The notes beneath the pieces were generated by a model. The model saw nothing but the letters and a program-made list of their open reading frames with translations. It had not been told where the DNA came from and searched no databases. From assembly GCA_031289285.1 (NCBI GenBank), contig JAITPT010000017.1, forward strand, positions 1 to 8,030: a stretch of DNA of 8,030 nucleotides, written 5' to 3'. A program made the position numbers and the translations under genes. This DNA comes from Puniceicoccales bacterium. Lineage in GTDB: Bacteria; Verrucomicrobiota; Verrucomicrobiia; Opitutales; UBA953. The number at the start of each line of letters is the position of its first letter. Position 1 is the first letter of the stretch. Shown piece after piece: positions 4,753-8,030 of the stretch.

Positions 4753-7605
4753 ATGACAGGCGGCACATCCCCCAACTCGCACCCGCGTATCCCGCGAAAA
4801 TGGATTTACATCGGAGTCTTTTTGCTCCTCGCACTGGCGTCAAACGCCGTGCGCCTTTTGCGCAACAATGCGGGGCCGTCGCCGCAAGGGCGGCAATTCG
4901 CCGAAATCTATCTTGGCGAAAAAAAGGCAGTGCGTCTCGCCTACCGCGAGTTCGGCGGCGCGCCCCCCTCCACCCCCGCCACCCCCACCGACACAGAAAA
5001 ACCCGCCCCTACTCCCGCCCCCACTCCATCCGCCCCTGTCCCTCCCACCCCTCCCGCCGCCGCCACCACCCCTTCCGCCCCCGCCGCCCCTTCCGCCTCC
5101 ACCCCGCCCGTTTCTGAAAAACCCGTTTTTCTGCTTTTGCATGGTGCGTGGGGGAGCGGCGCGGAGTTATGGCCGATTGCCGAAAAACTCGCCGCCGAAG
5201 GCTTCCGCGTGTTTGTGCCAGACTTGTTTGGCTCCGGTGCGTCGGCGCGTGACCTCTCCGACTTCACGGCGGAAAACGCTGCCACCATCGCCGCCGCGTT
5301 TTTGCAAACGCCGTCTCGCAACGTCAAGCAGGCGCACATCGTAGGCGTTGGGCAGGGGGGCGCGGTCGCGGTTGCGCTTGCCCAGAAAAACCCTGTGCTT
5401 GTCCGTTCGCTCTCGTTAGTTTCGTCGGTCGGTGCGCAGGAGTTCGACCTTCTTGGCAACCACATCGCGAACAGTTTTGTTTTCTGGTTTCACTGGCTTT
5501 TCATTCAGGCGGGAGAAGTGGCGCTGCCGCATTTTGGGGTGCTCGACAACTCGCCGCTCAACACGCGCTACGCGGCGGTTTTTCGCCAAAGCGATTTGGG
5601 CGGAATGAAGGAGTTTCTGGGCAACTACACTGGCCCGCTTTTTCTCGCGCACGGCGAAGACGACTGGGTCATCACGGCGGACACTGCCCGCTACACGCAA
5701 AAAATCGCGCCACACGCCAAGACGTTTTTTACGTCCGGCGGACATCGGGTCTTTGAGCGAGAAAAAGCCGCCGAGCTTGCGGCGCAGTTGGCGAAGTTCG
5801 CCACCGCCAGCACCACCACCACCGCCGCCCCCGCCACCCCCGCCGCCGTCCCTCGCAACGCCGCTGCCATGCCTGCGCCGGAGCCAGCGCAAGGGGCGCG
5901 CTTGGTGATTTTGATGCTCATCATCATTGTCTGCGCGTTTGTCGCCGAAGACCCCACCTGCCTCGCTTCTGGTATGCTTGTCCACCTCGGAGTGATTGGC
6001 TGGTTTCCGGCGACGCTTGCCTGCCTCATCAGCATCCTCATTGGCGACTTCACGCTCTACCTCGTCGGCTACGCGCTGGGGCGGCCTGCGCTGCGTGTGC
6101 CACCGCTGAAGTGGATTGTGCCCGAATACAAAATTGACCGCATGGCGGGCTGGTTTGAGAAAAAAGGTTTCCAAGGGCTGCTCCTGATAATCACCTCGCG
6201 CTTCATCCCCGCAAGCCGTCTGCCGACCTTCATCTGCGCGGGCGTCATGCGGCTGAGCTTTTGGCGGCTGAGCATTTTGTTTGTCGTTGCGGCGGCGGTC
6301 TGGGCACCGGTCATGGTGCTCGGCGTCGGCTGGCTCATGGAAACTTTCGGGTGGGACCGCGACCATGTGATTGACGGTTTCCACCAACTAAAAAGTTACG
6401 CGCTCTGGATAATTCTCGGTGCGCTATTTGCGTTCTGGTTTTTGATGCACGTCGTCGTGCCAGCGTTGACATGGCGCGGACGGCGGATGCTCGTGATGAA
6501 GGTGCGCCACTGGGCGAGGCACGAGTTTTGGCCGGACTCGCTGCTCTACTTGCCGGTGGCGACGATGGTGCTCGGTGCCGCGCTACGCCGCTTCAACTTC
6601 GGGGGCGTCGCTGCCGCCAACACCGCCTTGGGGCCGCTCGGCGGTTTCACGGGCGAGGCGAAAAGCACGATGTTTTCCGCGCTGAAAAACGCCGCGCCGC
6701 TGGCGAAGTGGACGCTCATTTCTGGCGGCAAAAACGTGACCCACGACCAGCGTGTCGAGGCGGTGAAACGTTTCATGGAGGAGAACAATCTGGCGTTCCC
6801 CATCGTGCTCAAACCCGATGCCGGCGACCGCGGTTTTGGCGTGAACCGCATCACCAACGAGGCGCAGGCCGCCGAATGGCTTACGCATTTTCAGGACGAC
6901 GCCATCGCGCAGGAATGGGTCGGCGGCGCGGAGTTTGAGGTCGTCTGGTGTCGCCAACCTGCGGCGGCGCACGGGCGGATTTTGTCGGTCGTCGCCAAAG
7001 AGCCGGTGACGGTGACGGGCGACGGGCACCGTTTGCTCGAAGACTTGATTTGGGCGGACGACCGCGCTGTCTCGCGTGGCGATTTGTTTTTACGTCTGAA
7101 CTGGCGGCGAGGCACCGAGGTGTTGGCCGCTGGCGAGAAACTTGTGTTGAGCCACATCGGCACTCACGCCTGCGGTGCGCACATCCGCGACCGCCAAGAA
7201 TTGCGCACGGAGACTCTCGCTGCGGCGCTCGACAAAATCGCGGACACGCTTTGCGGAGGTCAATCGCCCTCCGCCGCCGAGACGGAAAACGGAAATGTGG
7301 CAGGCGGGCTTCACTACGTCGTGTATGATTTGCGCGTGGAGACGGAGGAGCAATTGCGCGAAGGCGGGCGGTTTGTTGTCACGGGTGTTTCCGGCGTGTG
7401 TTCGGTGAGTTCGCGTTTGCGCGACCAATCGGCGCGAGCGGCTTACTCACTCGCGAGTGCGCGTCGGCAAATCCGCGAGGCGTTTGCGGCGGCGGACGCG
7501 GTTCGCAAATCCGCACGTGGCCAACGGCAAGTTTCCGGTCTCGCCCTATTTGCCATCCGCGCCGAAGCCCGCTCGCGACACATAATAGATTTGCGCAGCG
7601 AGTAA
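4753..7605 (+). CDS. Three-domain membrane fusion: alpha/beta hydrolase-like, DedA/VTT, ATP-grasp
   Basis: This is a 950-residue protein with a membrane anchor at about 17-36. A Pro/Ala/Thr linker (70-122) leads to an alpha/beta-hydrolase fold (about 123-350): HGAWGSG 130-136, PDLFGSG 156-162, acid D304 in HGEDDW, H331. The nucleophile elbow, normally GxSxG, reads GVGQG (198-202), so Ser is replaced by G200. A second Ala/Thr/Pro linker precedes a DedA/VTT domain (about 383-570): ED 399-400, GDFTLYLVGYALGR 431-444, RFIPASR 483-489, AGVMRLSFWR 496-505. A HEFWP segment (590-594) opens the C-terminal ATP-grasp region: FPIVLKPDAGDRGFGV 682-697 with K687, QEWVGGAEFEV 720-730, TGDGHRLLEDLI 755-766, YDLR 858-861. 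Where relatives, as I recall them, have ELNGV, this has GVSGV (878-882). ATP use would place the C-terminus in the cytosol and the hydrolase domain outside (inference). DedA proteins are linked to lipid scrambling and envelope upkeep; the joint role here is unknown. It appears monocistronic. Confidence 0.93.
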   Translation: MTGGTSPNSHPRIPRKWIYIGVFLLLALASNAVRLLRNNAGPSPQGRQFAEIYLGEKKAVRLAYREFGGAPPSTPATPTDTEKPAPTPAPTPSAPVPPTPPAAATTPSAPAAPSASTPPVSEKPVFLLLHGAWGSGAELWPIAEKLAAEGFRVFVPDLFGSGASARDLSDFTAENAATIAAAFLQTPSRNVKQAHIVGVGQGGAVAVALAQKNPVLVRSLSLVSSVGAQEFDLLGNHIANSFVFWFHWLFIQAGEVALPHFGVLDNSPLNTRYAAVFRQSDLGGMKEFLGNYTGPLFLAHGEDDWVITADTARYTQKIAPHAKTFFTSGGHRVFEREKAAELAAQLAKFATASTTTTAAPATPAAVPRNAAAMPAPEPAQGARLVILMLIIIVCAFVAEDPTCLASGMLVHLGVIGWFPATLACLISILIGDFTLYLVGYALGRPALRVPPLKWIVPEYKIDRMAGWFEKKGFQGLLLIITSRFIPASRLPTFICAGVMRLSFWRLSILFVVAAAVWAPVMVLGVGWLMETFGWDRDHVIDGFHQLKSYALWIILGALFAFWFLMHVVVPALTWRGRRMLVMKVRHWARHEFWPDSLLYLPVATMVLGAALRRFNFGGVAAANTALGPLGGFTGEAKSTMFSALKNAAPLAKWTLISGGKNVTHDQRVEAVKRFMEENNLAFPIVLKPDAGDRGFGVNRITNEAQAAEWLTHFQDDAIAQEWVGGAEFEVVWCRQPAAAHGRILSVVAKEPVTVTGDGHRLLEDLIWADDRAVSRGDLFLRLNWRRGTEVLAAGEKLVLSHIGTHACGAHIRDRQELRTETLAAALDKIADTLCGGQSPSAAETENGNVAGGLHYVVYDLRVETEEQLREGGRFVVTGVSGVCSVSSRLRDQSARAAYSLASARRQIREAFAAADAVRKSARGQRQVSGLALFAIRAEARSRHIIDLRSE

Positions 7606-7637
7606 TGCTGTTTTCAGGGCTTAACCTGAAAACGGCA
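7606..7637 (+). terminator. Hairpin directly after the fusion gene stop
   Basis: TGCTGTTTTCAGG (7606-7618) pairs with CCTGAAAACGGCA (7625-7637) around the loop GCTTAA, 13 bp with one T-G wobble. It begins at the base after the TAA stop. No T-run follows, so it may stop transcription weakly, protect the 3' end, or simply be part of the inverted-repeat family here. Confidence 0.5.
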
Positions 7638-7791
7638 GTTGAGTCGGGTCGTCTTGCGGAAGCTGTTATGGCATCTGCACTTGTTGGCTTTGTTCGACGC
7701 ACCAACGGGTGCGCCTTCACAAAACCACCAAGCGCAGCTGCCACAACATCTTCTCGCAATACTTCCCCTCCAACTGCCGTTTTCAGGTTAA
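7621..7791. repeat. Perfect 21-bp inverted repeat enclosing 129 bp
   Basis: The sequence at 7621-7641 (ttaacctgaaaacggcagtt plus g) is the exact reverse complement of 7771-7791. The 129 bp between hold no recognisable gene, only a small perfect hairpin (CGCACC-AACG-GGTGCG, 7698-7713). The size and ends suggest a MITE-like insertion or its relic, but no target-site duplication is obvious. Related copies of the AACGGCAGTT core are at 7920-7929 and, as TGCTGTTTTCAGG, at 7606-7618. Confidence 0.8.
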
Positions 7792-7914
7792 TTCACGAAA
7801 GAATGTTTCCCAATCGCGATTGGAATCAAACTCGGCAATCGCATCGCGGAGTTTCTTGATAATCAAACCTTTTTTCCCGAAGATATGCTCGTCTTTATCA
7901 AACTTCGTATAATC
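7783..7914 (-). pseudogene. Open 43-codon relic without a start codon, unrecognised
   Basis: On the minus strand the frame from 7914 to the TGA at 7785-7783 reads like protein: it opens DYTKFDKDEHIFGKKG and ends DSNRDWETFFRELT. The mix of charged and aromatic residues is unlike the low-complexity shadow frames elsewhere. A TAG at 7917-7915 closes the frame directly upstream and there is no ATG inside, so it looks like the C-terminal end of a broken gene. Its stop codon lies inside the right arm of the 21-bp inverted repeat. I do not recognise the family. Chance openness is possible at this length. Confidence 0.4.
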
Positions 7915-7964
7915 CTAAGAACGGCAGTTCAGCGGGAAGGGTTTGCGCAAGATTTTGAGGCGGA

Positions 7965-8025
7965 TGCGGTTTGCGCTTTCCCGACGCGCACCTTGCGGTG
8001 CGTGGAGCGGAAAGAGCAAGCCGCA
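7965..8025. repeat. Long imperfect hairpin at the right edge
   Basis: TGCGGTTTGCGCTTTCC (7965-7981) pairs with GGAAAGAGCAAGCCGCA (8009-8025), 17 positions with one mismatch and one G-T pair. An inner perfect stem CGCACC (7987-7992) with GGTGCG (7997-8002) closes a TTGC loop. The 61-bp structure lies in sequence that encodes no recognisable protein. It could be a repeat-element hairpin, a transposon end or a processed RNA; the window stops five bases later. Confidence 0.65.
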
Positions 8026-8030
8026 GACGG

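Noticed and set aside
5416..6387. 323-codon minus-strand frame under the fusion gene
   Set aside because: It is antisense to the DedA and hydrolase coding region and is rich in Arg, Gly and His without any domain, as expected of a shadow in GC-rich DNA.
7379..7759. 126-codon minus-strand frame beginning MREDVVAAALGGF
   Set aside because: It overlaps the 3' end of the fusion gene antisense and passes through the inverted-repeat arm. Most of it is a shadow of the ATP-grasp coding sequence, though its first 45 or so residues cannot be fully excluded.

Overview
The window looks like chromosome from a GC-rich Gram-negative bacterium, most likely of the Verrucomicrobia (Opitutaceae-like). This placement is an inference from the SWIM-type SNF2 helicase, Ala/Pro-rich linkers, leaders without Shine-Dalgarno sequences and intergenic space full of dispersed repeats. 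No rRNA or marker gene confirms it.

Layout, left to right. (1) 1-2222, minus strand: the first 740 codons of a large protein that runs off the left edge. It has a SWIM zinc finger near its N-terminus and a body like the N-terminal half of bacterial SWI2/SNF2 helicases; the ATPase itself would lie outside the window. (2) 2422-2571, plus: a 49-residue single-pass membrane protein with a C-terminal Cys cluster, divergent from the helicase. (3) 2709-3485, plus: a secreted SGNH/GDSL hydrolase with a complete catalytic set, behind a CA-rich leader. (4) About 3486-4752: no credible gene. It holds a G9-T-G9 tract and then a roughly 1-kb mosaic array built from four repeat modules, called here P, Q, R and S, all in one orientation. 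(5) 4753-7605, plus: a 950-residue fusion of an N-terminal membrane anchor, an alpha/beta-hydrolase domain, a DedA/VTT membrane domain and a C-terminal ATP-grasp domain. (6) 7606-8030: no complete gene. It holds a hairpin directly after the fusion gene's stop, a perfect 21-bp inverted repeat, a 43-codon open relic on the minus strand and a long imperfect hairpin at the right edge.

The genes do not form an obvious pathway. The most unusual item is the fusion gene. Its hydrolase domain has Gly where the nucleophilic Ser should be, and its ATP-grasp domain seems to lack the Glu/Asn pair that normally binds catalytic metal, while the surrounding motifs are kept. It may be a membrane envelope protein whose flanking domains bind rather than catalyse, or whose chemistry has changed. 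The second notable item is the P/Q/R/S array, which resembles mobilised REP/REPIN-type intergenic repeats. No transposase is in the window.
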